From: Streptomyces naganishii JCM 4654
GTDB lineage: Bacteria > Actinomycetota > Actinomycetes > Streptomycetales > Streptomycetaceae
DNA length: 64,000 nt
Reading direction: 5' to 3'
Assembly: GCF_014650575.1 (NCBI RefSeq)
Contig: NZ_BMVF01000018.1
Coordinates: 62,001 to 126,000, forward strand
The translations under genes were made by a program, and so were the position numbers. Positions 47,385 to 54,742 of the stretch are shown piece by piece. The notes under the pieces were generated by a model. That model had not been told where the DNA came from, did no database searches, and was given only the letters and a program-made list of their open reading frames with translations. How positions within the stretch are numbered: the stretch's first letter is position 1; each line of letters begins with the position of its first letter.

Positions 47385-47991
47385 CCTTTTTCTGCGCGGC
47401 CTTGAGGATCTCCTCCACGTCGAGGGTGACCTTGGCGCCGATCGACTCGGGCAGGGTGACGGTCTCGCCGGGGGAGTACGGGCGGTGGTGCTCGTACTTC
47501 TCCCCGGTGGGGTCGGTGAGGACGTGCAGGCGCTGGTGCTTGCGGTCGACGATGACGTAGACCGGCACCTTCGCCTTGGCAAAGGCGACGGCCTTGGTCT
47601 TCAGGTCGTCCTTCCAGTTGCTGGAGGTGACCTCCAGGACCAGGCGGAAGCAGACCGGGTCGTACGCGTTGTTCTCGACGAAGTGGTCGTCGATGTCGGC
47701 GTCCACGATCACGAGGTCGGGGATCGCGTAGTCCTCGTCCCCGGTGGGCAGCCAGAGGCCGACGTTCTGCAGGACCTCGGTCTCGTCGCCGTGCAGGCCG
47801 GCCGCGATGAACGGGATCATGAGGCCGGTCAGGGCGCGGGCGTGAGGGGCATCCGGTGAAGGGGTCACGAGGAGATGTCCTCCGATGATCTCGACTCGAT
47901 AGCCCGGATGGCGCTCCATGATCTCGTCGGCGATGGCCGTGAGCGAGAACGGCTCGTCGTCGAAGGGCTGCTCGATGGCTGCGGCGGACAT
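47377..47991 (-). CDS. Uma2-family (PD-(D/E)XK-like) protein
   Basis: 204 residues from ATG with GGGAGG upstream. Restriction-endonuclease-like fold with IPDLVIVDAD and LVLEVTSSNWKDDLKTKAVAFAKAKVPVYVIVDRK, which hold the Asp, Glu-x-x and Lys positions of the nuclease core. Uma2 proteins are abundant in Streptomyces with no proven substrate. It overlaps the end of the MMPL gene by 8 bases on the other strand. Confidence 0.9.
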   Translation of the reverse strand: MSAAAIEQPFDDEPFSLTAIADEIMERHPGYRVEIIGGHLLVTPSPDAPHARALTGLMIPFIAAGLHGDETEVLQNVGLWLPTGDEDYAIPDLVIVDADIDDHFVENNAYDPVCFRLVLEVTSSNWKDDLKTKAVAFAKAKVPVYVIVDRKHQRLHVLTDPTGEKYEHHRPYSPGETVTLPESIGAKVTLDVEEILKAAQKKAS

Positions 47992-48081
47992 CGCGTGCCT
48001 CCCAGGGGCTGGTGTCGAGAACATCATGGTAGGCAGGCCGCAGGGCCGGCGTCCCTTCCGAACCGCTTCACCCGGAAGTGA

Positions 48082-48831
48082 TCAAGAGTCCCGGCGCTTG
48101 ACCCGCGCCGGGTCCGGCAGCGCCCCCGTCATCCCCGGCAGGAAGTCCGTGAACAGCTCGTGCACCTCGTGCACGAGGGGCCGCAGGACGCGGAAGCGGG
48201 CCAGTGCCACACCGCGTGCGGTGAGCCGCGCGCCCCGCTCGGCGAGGCGGTAGCTGCGCTCGCGCCCCGGGGTCCGGTCGAAGATCCAGTACAGCACGAG
48301 CCCCATCTGCGCGAGCCACATCAGCTCGGGCAGCACCTCGCGCAGCTCCTCGGGCACCTTGGTCCTCGCCCCGTACAGCACCTGCCTGTGCACGCTGATG
48401 GCCTCCACGCGCGCGTGCTCGGACTCGGGGGAGAAGGGGCTGAGCGGGCTGTCGGGGTCGGCGGCGTTCTTGAAGAACTGCACCGCGAACTCGTGGTACG
48501 GCGTGGCCACGTCCAGCCAGGTCCGCAGCACCCCCGCCAGCCGCGCCTCCAGGTCGGTCTCCCGGGCCAGGACCTCCCGGACCGCCTCCTGGTGCTCGGC
48601 GGCGATCCGGTCGTAGAAGCCCTGGATCAGGTGCTCCTTGCCCTCGAAGTAGTAGTAGGCGTTGCCGACGGAGACCCCGGCCTCCTTGGCGATGGCCCGC
48701 ATCGTCGTCTTGTCGTACCCGCGCTCCTGGAACAGCCGCATGGCCGTCTCCAGGATCAGCGCGCGGGTCTGCTCGGACTTGCTGGGACTCACACCGCCGG
48801 CACCGCGGCCGTCGTCACTCTTCTGGGGCAC
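48082..48831 (-). CDS. TetR-family regulator
   Basis: 249 residues, GTG start. The HTH covers about 20-65 (ILETAMRLFQERGYDKTTMRAIAKEAGVSVGNAYYYFEGKEHLI); the rest is a helical ligand domain. It is the last gene of a three-gene unit (membrane protein, DUF393, TetR) whose promoter carries two TTGAACACGTTCAA sites; those are the obvious operators for this protein, giving autoregulation. The ligand is unknown. Confidence 0.93.
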   Translation of the reverse strand: MPQKSDDGRGAGGVSPSKSEQTRALILETAMRLFQERGYDKTTMRAIAKEAGVSVGNAYYYFEGKEHLIQGFYDRIAAEHQEAVREVLARETDLEARLAGVLRTWLDVATPYHEFAVQFFKNAADPDSPLSPFSPESEHARVEAISVHRQVLYGARTKVPEELREVLPELMWLAQMGLVLYWIFDRTPGRERSYRLAERGARLTARGVALARFRVLRPLVHEVHELFTDFLPGMTGALPDPARVKRRDS

Positions 48832-48840
48832 GTGAAGAGC

Positions 48841-49380
48841 CTAGCCAGTGGGGCAGGCGCCGCCGTCGCAGCCGGGTGCGTCGTAGGTCCAGCCGACGCG
48901 CCGGTCGTACGACCACCCGTCCCCGCGCCGGTAGACGCCCCCGCCCCACTTCGCGCCGTCCTCGCCCGCGCCGTTCCACCGCCGGCCGCGCCACTTGGCG
49001 GCGGCGAGCACCGCGCCCCGGGCGAGCCTGGCGCCCGCCGGGGTGCTGAGCCGGTGGGCGAGCGGCCGGTGCTCGCGCAGCGCCCACAGGACGACGATCC
49101 AGGCGGCGGCTCCCCGGTAGACCTGCCCGGCGTCGCCCACGACGGTGACCTCCTCCAGGGAACTCCCGTGGTCGAGGCCGGGGAAGCGCCGCCGTGCCTG
49201 CTCGGAGCCGGCCGGCACGAGCTCCAGCGGGACCAGTTGGCGCTGCCTGACGAGCCAGTCGCGCACGAAGGCGCACAGCGAGCACTCGGCGTCGTACAGG
49301 ACGGTCAGCCCGCGGACCGGGACGCGCACGGCGCCCCGGTCCGCCGGACCACGGCCGGCCGGCCCCGGCACCGCGCTCAC
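48841..49380 (-). CDS. DUF393 / DCC1-like thiol-disulfide protein
   Basis: 179 residues. LTVLYDAECSLCAFVRDWL near the N-terminus is the DCC motif with its CxxC. A conserved C-terminal part follows (YRGAAAWIVVLWALREHRPLA), then a tail with another cysteine pair (APGCDGGACPTG). Likely a redox protein of unknown partner. Its GTG start overlaps the stop of the upstream membrane gene (GTGA) and the TetR gene follows after 9 bases. Confidence 0.88.
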   Translation of the reverse strand: MSAVPGPAGRGPADRGAVRVPVRGLTVLYDAECSLCAFVRDWLVRQRQLVPLELVPAGSEQARRRFPGLDHGSSLEEVTVVGDAGQVYRGAAAWIVVLWALREHRPLAHRLSTPAGARLARGAVLAAAKWRGRRWNGAGEDGAKWGGGVYRRGDGWSYDRRVGWTYDAPGCDGGACPTG

Positions 49381-49784
49381 GCCTCGCCCGCCGGGGTGAC
49401 GAAGCCCTGCGGCCCGACCGGCGGAACCTGCTCGCGCTCCATCACGCCGCGCCGCCGGATCCGGTTGAGCACGTACACGTTGCCCAGGTGCATCGCGCCG
49501 AGCACCAGCAGCACCACGCCGAGCTTGGTCGACAGGGCCTCGAAGATCCCGCGCGCGTCCTCGATGTCCTGGCCGCCGCTCAGATACAGCGCGACGAAGC
49601 CGAGGTTGACGAGGTAGAAGCCGACCACCAGCAGGTGGTTCACCGCGTCCGCGAGCTTCTCGTCGCCGTGCAGCACGTCGGCGAGGAAGATCCGCCCGTT
49701 CCTGCTGAGCGTGCGGGCCACCCAGACGGTCAGGGCGATGCTGACGAGCAGATAGATGACGTAGGCGATGACCGTACGGTCCAT
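49377..49784 (-). CDS. Four-helix membrane protein
   Basis: 135 residues, ATG start with GAAGGGTGGGG upstream. Three or four hydrophobic helices (VIAYVIYLLVSIALTVWVA, LLVVGFYLVNLGFVALYL, KLGVVLLVLGAMHLGNVYVL). The function is unknown; the HLLVVGFYLVNLGF stretch is seen in other actinobacterial proteins paired with DUF393 genes (memory). First gene of the operon under the TTGAAC operators. Confidence 0.82.
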   Translation of the reverse strand: MDRTVIAYVIYLLVSIALTVWVARTLSRNGRIFLADVLHGDEKLADAVNHLLVVGFYLVNLGFVALYLSGGQDIEDARGIFEALSTKLGVVLLVLGAMHLGNVYVLNRIRRRGVMEREQVPPVGPQGFVTPAGEA

Positions 49785-49797
49785 GTCCCCACCCTTC

Positions 49798-49856
49798 TTG
49801 AACACGTTCAAAACGTTGTCGTGGACGACTGTAGACCTGTTTTTGAACACGTTCAA
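49798..49856 (-). promoter_or_regulatory. Promoter with two TTGAACACGTTCAA operators
   Basis: Two identical 14-bp palindromes (TTGAAC-2-GTTCAA) lie at 49798-49811 and 49843-49856, 45 bp centre to centre. On the minus strand the upstream site supplies a -35 box TTGAAC (49856-49851), followed after 17 bases by TACAGT as a -10 (49833-49828). The downstream site lies between the start of transcription and the ribosome site. A repressor on both sites would shut the operon; the TetR encoded in the operon is the best candidate. Confidence 0.85.
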
Positions 49857-49911
49857 CGGGAAGGGCGGACGGGGCCCGGTGACCCGCGCCTCAGCCCCTG
49901 GACCTCACGGC

Positions 49912-49947
49912 CGTCCCGGCCTTCCCGGCCTTCCCGGCCTTCCCGGC
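49912..49947. repeat. 9-bp tandem repeat, four copies
   Basis: CTTCCCGGC is repeated exactly three times from 49921, preceded by one variant copy (CGTCCCGGC) at 49912. It lies directly after the stop of the VOC gene, in the gap facing the operon promoter. Confidence 0.85.
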
Positions 49948-49949
49948 CC

Positions 49950-50360
49950 TCAAGGCCGGCGGCCCAGCTCCGGCCGTTTGGTGTAGTCGGTGAAGCCCAG
50001 GATGTTGCCCCAGGGGTCGGCGATCTCCACGCTCCAGCCGGTGGCCACCGCGAACGGCTGGTCCAGCAGCACGATCCCGGCCGCCGTCAGCTCCCGCGCC
50101 GCCGCCCGCGCGTCCGCGACCTCCAGCCACACGCGCGGGGCCATCCACGGCGGCGGCCGGTGCCCGAGCACCTCCTCCAGCCGGAGCAGGATCCCCGGCG
50201 TCTCGGCCCCGACCCGCAGCCCCGCGATCCCGGCCTCGTCCAGCCGGAACCCCACCGCGAACCCGGCCCGCCCGTAGAACCGGACGGCCTCGTCGAGGTC
50301 CCCCACGCACAACAGCACGTTGTCGAACCCGAGCAGCTCGTACGACTCGTCATCTGACAT
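49950..50360 (-). CDS. VOC-fold protein
   Basis: 136 residues, ATG start. LLGFDNVLLCVGDLDEAVRFYGRAGF at the N-terminus and VEIADPWGNILGFTDYTKRPEL at the C-terminus are the two halves of the glyoxalase/bleomycin-resistance fold. Metal ligands are not obvious and the substrate is unknown. It follows the sdh operon on the same strand but is separated from it by a terminator on the other side of its start. Confidence 0.88.
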   Translation of the reverse strand: MSDDESYELLGFDNVLLCVGDLDEAVRFYGRAGFAVGFRLDEAGIAGLRVGAETPGILLRLEEVLGHRPPPWMAPRVWLEVADARAAARELTAAGIVLLDQPFAVATGWSVEIADPWGNILGFTDYTKRPELGRRP

Positions 50361-50400
50361 GCCATCAGATATTAGGCGGGCGCACCCGCCCACTCACGCA

Positions 50401-50449
50401 ACGACGCGGACCCCGCTCCGGCCGGAAGCCGGTGCGGGGTCCGCGTCGT
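50401..50449 (-). terminator. Terminator of the sdh operon
   Basis: A perfect 16-bp stem (ACGACGCGGACCCCGC and complement) has a 17-base loop, 25 bases after the sdhB stop. It separates sdhCDAB from the VOC gene. Confidence 0.87.
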
Positions 50450-50473
50450 CGTACGCCGAGGAGCCGGTCGGGC

Positions 50474-51247
50474 TCAGAAGCGCCGCGTGATCAGCGCGCG
50501 CTTCACCTCCGCGATGGCCTTCGTCACCTCGATGCCGCGCGGGCAGGCGTCGGTGCAGTTGAAGGTGGTGCGGCAGCGCCAGACGCCGTCCTTGTCGTTG
50601 AGGATCTCCAGCCGCTGCTCGCCGGCCTCGTCGCGCGAGTCGAAGATGAAGCGGTGGGCGTTGACGATGGCCGCCGGGCCGAAGTACTGGCCGTCGTTCC
50701 AGAACACCGGGCACGAGGACGTGCAGGCGGCGCACAGGATGCACTTCGTCGTGTCGTCGAAGCGGGCGCGGTCCTCGGCCGACTGCAGACGCTCACGCGT
50801 CGGCTCGTTGGTGTCCTTGGTGACCAGGAACGGCATGACGTCCCGGTACGCCTGGAAGAACGGCTCCATGTCCACGACCAGGTCCTTCAGGACCGTCAGG
50901 CCCTTGATGGGCTCGACCGTGATCGGCTTCTCGGGGTTGATGTCCTTGATGAGGGTCTTGCAGGCGAGGCGGTTCTTGCCGTTGATCCTCATCGCGTCCG
51001 AGCCGCAGATGCCGTGGGCGCAGGAGCGGCGGAAGGTCAGGGTGCCGTCCAGGTCCCACTTGATCTTGTGGAGGCCGTCGAGGACGCGCTCCTTCGGGTC
51101 GATCTCCAGCTGGAAGTCTTCCCAGGTCGCCTCCGCCGAGACCTCCGAGTTGAAGCGGCGGACGCGGAAGGTGACGGTGATGTACGGGGAGTCGGCGAAG
51201 CCGGGCTCGGGGGCCGCGTCCGCCTTCTCCATGGTCGGGGTTGCCAT
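50474..51247 (-). CDS. sdhB: Succinate dehydrogenase iron-sulfur subunit
   Basis: 257 residues. The plant-type 2Fe-2S ligands are in CAHGICGSDAM and NRLAC; the 4Fe-4S/3Fe-4S ligands in CILCAACTSSCP and CRTTFNCTDACPRG. It carries electrons from SdhA to the membrane quinone site. The ATG overlaps the sdhA stop, giving tight coupling. Last gene of the operon. Confidence 0.97.
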   Translation of the reverse strand: MATPTMEKADAAPEPGFADSPYITVTFRVRRFNSEVSAEATWEDFQLEIDPKERVLDGLHKIKWDLDGTLTFRRSCAHGICGSDAMRINGKNRLACKTLIKDINPEKPITVEPIKGLTVLKDLVVDMEPFFQAYRDVMPFLVTKDTNEPTRERLQSAEDRARFDDTTKCILCAACTSSCPVFWNDGQYFGPAAIVNAHRFIFDSRDEAGEQRLEILNDKDGVWRCRTTFNCTDACPRGIEVTKAIAEVKRALITRRF

Positions 51248-53001
51248 CAGTACTTACGCTCCATCGGCTGGTAGCGGGTCTGGACGACCGGCTTGTAGTC
51301 GAGACGGACGGTTTCGGACCCGTCGGCGCCGACCTCGCGGTACGCCATGGTGTGGCGCATGAAGTTGACGTCGTCGCGGTTGGGGTAGTCCTCGCGGTAG
51401 TGACCGCCGCGGGACTCCTTGCGGGCCAGCGCGGAGATCGCCATGACCTCGGCCAGGTCCAGCAGGTTGCCCAGCTCGATGGCCTCCAGGAGGTCGGTGT
51501 TGAACCGCTTGCCCTTGTCCTGGATCGCCACGTTCTTGTAGCGCTCGCGCAGCTCCGCGATCTTCTCGACCGCCGTCTTGATGGTCTGCTCGGTGCGGAA
51601 GACCATGACGTTGGCGTCCATGGTCTCCTGCAGCTCGCGGCGGATGTTCGCCACCCGCTCGGTGCCGGTGGAGGTCCGCAGCCGCTCGATCTGCTCGACC
51701 ACGAGGGCCTCGGGATTCTCCGGCAGCTCGACGAAGTCGGCCCGCTGGGAGTACTCGGCGGCCGCGATGCCGGCCCGGCGGCCGAACACGTTGATGTCGA
51801 GCAGCGAGTTGGTGCCCAGGCGGTTGGCGCCGTGCACCGACACGCAGGCGACCTCGCCGGCCGCGTACAGGCCGGGGACGACGGTGGTGTTGTCCGCCAG
51901 CACCTCGCCCTGGACGTTGGTCGGGATGCCGCCCATGGCGTAGTGCGCGGTCGGCTGGATCGGGATCGGGTCCGTGTAGGGCTCGATGCCGAGGTAGGTG
52001 CGCGCGAACTCGGTGATGTCCGGGAGCTTGGCGTCCAGCTGCTCCGGCGGCAGGTGGGTCAGGTCCAGGTAGACGTGGTCGCCCTCGGGACCGCAGCCGC
52101 GGCCCTCGCGGATCTCCGTGTAGATCGACCGGGACACGACGTCACGCGAGGCCAGGTCCTTCATGACGGGCGCGTACTTCTCCATGAAGCGCTCGCCGTC
52201 CTTGTTGCGCAGGATGCCGCCCTCACCGCGGGCGCCCTCGGTGAGCAGGATGCCCATGCGCCAGATGCCGGTCGGGTGGAACTGGAAGAACTCCATGTCC
52301 TCCAGCGGCAGCCCGCGGCGGTAGACGGCCGCCTGGCCGTCACCGGTCAGCGTGTGCGCGTTGGACGTCACCCGGAAGAACTTGCCGCAGCCGCCCGAGG
52401 CGTAGATCACGGCCTTCGCCTGGAAGATGTGGATCTCGCCGGTCGCCAGCTCGTACGCCACCACGCCGGCCGAGCGCTTGACGCCGTCGACCTCGGTGAT
52501 CAGCTGGTCGAGGACGTAGAACTCGTTGAAGAACTCCACGCCCTCCTTGACGCAGTTCTGGTACAGCGTCTGGAGGATCATGTGACCGGTGCGGTCGGCC
52601 GCGTAGCAGGAGCGGCGGACCGGGGCCTCGCCGTGGTTGCGGCTGTGACCGCCGAAGCGGCGCTGGTCGATCGTGCCGTCCGGGGTGCGGTTGAACGGCA
52701 GGCCCATCTTCTCCAGGTCGAGGACGGAGTCGATGGCCTCCTTCGCCAGGATCTCGGCGGCGTCCTGGTCGACCAGGTAGTCACCGCCCTTGACCGTGTC
52801 GAAGGTGTGCCACTCCCAGTTGTCCTCCTCCACGTTGGCCAGCGCGGCGGCCATGCCGCCCTGCGCGGCGCCCGTGTGGGAGCGGGTGGGGTACAGCTTG
52901 GTCAGGACCGCGGTGCGGCTGCGCTTGGTCGACTCGATGGCCGCGCGCATGCCGGCACCGCCGGCGCCGACGATGACGGTGTCGTACTTGTGGATCTTCA
53001 T
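51247..53001 (-). CDS. sdhA: Succinate dehydrogenase flavoprotein subunit
   Basis: 584 residues. FAD-binding VIVGAGGAGMRAAIES, the covalent-FAD His in RSHTGAAQGG, FFQFHPTGIW, catalytic Arg region EGARGEGGILRN, HYAMGGIPTN and GANRLGTNSLLDINVFGRRAG are present. Oxidises succinate to fumarate in the TCA cycle at the membrane's inner face. ATG start, 25 bases after sdhD. Confidence 0.97.
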   Translation of the reverse strand: MKIHKYDTVIVGAGGAGMRAAIESTKRSRTAVLTKLYPTRSHTGAAQGGMAAALANVEEDNWEWHTFDTVKGGDYLVDQDAAEILAKEAIDSVLDLEKMGLPFNRTPDGTIDQRRFGGHSRNHGEAPVRRSCYAADRTGHMILQTLYQNCVKEGVEFFNEFYVLDQLITEVDGVKRSAGVVAYELATGEIHIFQAKAVIYASGGCGKFFRVTSNAHTLTGDGQAAVYRRGLPLEDMEFFQFHPTGIWRMGILLTEGARGEGGILRNKDGERFMEKYAPVMKDLASRDVVSRSIYTEIREGRGCGPEGDHVYLDLTHLPPEQLDAKLPDITEFARTYLGIEPYTDPIPIQPTAHYAMGGIPTNVQGEVLADNTTVVPGLYAAGEVACVSVHGANRLGTNSLLDINVFGRRAGIAAAEYSQRADFVELPENPEALVVEQIERLRTSTGTERVANIRRELQETMDANVMVFRTEQTIKTAVEKIAELRERYKNVAIQDKGKRFNTDLLEAIELGNLLDLAEVMAISALARKESRGGHYREDYPNRDDVNFMRHTMAYREVGADGSETVRLDYKPVVQTRYQPMERKY

Positions 53002-53026
53002 CAGGAAAATACCTCGGTCCCGGGGC

Positions 53027-53506
53027 CTAGCGGATGTTCGGGTCGAAGGTGAAGATCACCAGCGTGCCCAGCAGGATGGTCCACACCGTGGCGGTGTACA
53101 GCAGACCCTTCAGCCACAGGCGCGTGTTCGCGCGCTCCGCGTAGTCGTTGATGACCGTGCGCAGGCCGTTGCAGCCGTGCAGCATGGCCAGCCACAGCAT
53201 GAGCAGGTCCCAGACCTGCCACCAGGGGGAGGCCCAGCGGCCGGCCACGAAGGCGAAGCCGATCTTGGAGACGCCGCCGTCCAGCACGAGCTGGATCAGC
53301 AGGTGGCCGATGACCAGGACGACCAGGACGACACCCGACAGGCGCATGAACAGCCAGGCGGCCATCTCGAAGTTGCCCCGGGTCGACTTCGGGGTCTTCT
53401 TGGTGCGCTGCCGCGGGGCCTCGATGTACGGCGCCGGGTTGTCGACGTTGTACGAGCCGCCCTCGACGGGGCCGACGCCGGAAGCGGTGGTTTCAGTGGT
53501 GGACAT
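53027..53506 (-). CDS. sdhD: Succinate dehydrogenase membrane anchor subunit
   Basis: 159 residues. A 45-residue soluble N-terminus precedes three helices (about 50-75 LFMRLSGVVLVVLVIGHLLIQL, about 100-120 and about 132-152). His in VIGHLLIQ and LHGCNGLRTVI are candidates for haem or quinone contact. It follows sdhC after 5 bases and anchors SdhAB. Confidence 0.93.
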   Translation of the reverse strand: MSTTETTASGVGPVEGGSYNVDNPAPYIEAPRQRTKKTPKSTRGNFEMAAWLFMRLSGVVLVVLVIGHLLIQLVLDGGVSKIGFAFVAGRWASPWWQVWDLLMLWLAMLHGCNGLRTVINDYAERANTRLWLKGLLYTATVWTILLGTLVIFTFDPNIR

Positions 53507-53511
53507 CTGCG

Positions 53512-53892
53512 TCAGCTCCCGAACACGACTCGAGCGGCGTGGCCCAGGACGGGGTAGATCGCCCCGAGCATGAGCACGATCCAGACACCGACGACGGTCC
53601 AGAGCATCTGCTTCTGGTACCGGGCGCCCTTGGCCCAGAAGTCGACGGCGATGACACGCAGGCCGTTGAGCGCGTGGAAGAGGATGGCGGCGACGAGGCC
53701 GTACTCCAGCACGGCGACGATCGGCGTCTTGTACGTGGCTACGACCTTGTCGTAGTCCTCGGGCGAGACGCGGACGAGTGCGGTGTCCAGGACGTGGACG
53801 AACAGGAAGAAGAAGATGAGGACGCCGGTGACTCGATGAGCCACCCAGGACCACATTCCTTCCCGGCCGCGGTACAGCGTTCCAGCCGGCAC
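53512..53892 (-). CDS. sdhC: Succinate dehydrogenase cytochrome b556 subunit
   Basis: 126 residues from GTG with GGAGGG upstream. Three helices, with WVAHRVTGVLIFFFLFVHVLD carrying the conserved SxxHR-type start and the haem-ligand His region, and ILFHALNGLRVIAVDF. First gene of sdhCDAB, and its promoter must lie in 53893-54040, where I see no Rex-type site. Confidence 0.95.
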   Translation of the reverse strand: MPAGTLYRGREGMWSWVAHRVTGVLIFFFLFVHVLDTALVRVSPEDYDKVVATYKTPIVAVLEYGLVAAILFHALNGLRVIAVDFWAKGARYQKQMLWTVVGVWIVLMLGAIYPVLGHAARVVFGS

Positions 53893-54040
53893 GGAAGAAC
53901 CCTCCGGGAGCGGGGACTAGGGCCGCGCCGGCTTCACTGTCGGTCGGGCCCGGCCGGGTACGGTCCACCGGCCCCCAGCATCGTAGCGACCGGTGCCTGT
54001 GGTGCTTACAGGGGGCCTGGTCATGTGATCAAACTGGCAC

Positions 54041-54541
54041 TCAAAGGGGCACGGACGGGTTAGCGGCCCCGGCGTGGCGGCCCCGGATGGCGCGAACCAG
54101 CCGTCCGCGCGCCAGGCGGCGCAGTTCCTCCGCCGCGACCTGCCGCTCCTCCTCCGGATCGCCTGCCAGCCGGGAGCGGATGGCGGCCAGGACGCGGTCG
54201 GGCACCTCGTCCGGCGCGATGCCGTCCAGGCAGATCACGAACACGTGCCCGAACCGGCTCTCGTACGCCGCGTGGGCCGCGCCCAGCGCGGTCTGCGCCG
54301 CCGAGTACGCCCCCTCGGGCAGCGCGGGCAGCGACTCGTGGGCCAGCGCCCCGGCCAGGTCCGCCGGCCCCAGGTCGTACGCCGCCTCGTCCGCCGCCGC
54401 GAGCAGGGCGGGCAGGTCGGGATAGGGGCGGTGCGCGGTGACACGGTCGGCCCAGCGGGGGCTGTGCAGGCAGGTCAGCAGGGTGCGGTGGGCCTCGTCG
54501 GCCGGGGCGGTGTTGAAGCGCTCCAGATTCTGCGGGGGCAG
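54041..54541 (-). CDS. OHCU decarboxylase-like protein with no standard start codon
   Basis: About 166 residues if counted from a CTG at 54541. The body (ERFNTAPADEAHRTLLTCL; AAYDLGPADLAGAL; YESRFGHVFVICLDGIAPDE; EEERQVAAEELRRLARGRL) fits the short actinobacterial 2-oxo-4-hydroxy-4-carboxy-5-ureidoimidazoline decarboxylases of urate breakdown. Between the upstream in-frame stop (about 54622) and residue 100 there is no ATG, GTG or TTG. The CTG has CGAGGA 6 bases upstream and may serve; otherwise a frameshift joins it to the ATG at 54647. No other purine-breakdown gene is near. Confidence 0.72.
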   Translation of the reverse strand: MPPQNLERFNTAPADEAHRTLLTCLHSPRWADRVTAHRPYPDLPALLAAADEAAYDLGPADLAGALAHESLPALPEGAYSAAQTALGAAHAAYESRFGHVFVICLDGIAPDEVPDRVLAAIRSRLAGDPEEERQVAAEELRRLARGRLVRAIRGRHAGAANPSVPL

Positions 54542-54742
54542 CGTGGGTCCTCGGCGTGGGATGCGGCGACGCCCGCTGTGGGCGTCCCGTGCGTGGCGGC
54601 AGGGGATGCTGTGTGAGATGTGTCATTACGTTATCGGGTGTGCTCATGACGTGTCCGGTCGATGCCCCGATTTCACTCGGACGGGAGAGTTTGGGAACGG
54701 CCGGTGGACACCCCCGCTGTGCACAGGCCGTAGGTTGACCGT

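Noticed and set aside
53893..54040. A Rex-type redox operator before sdhC
   Set aside because: No TTGTGAA..TTCACAA-like palindrome is present in the promoter region.
54542..54742. A DasR site before the hexosaminidase gene
   Set aside because: No sequence close to TGGTCTAGACCA was found, although such enzymes are often DasR-controlled.
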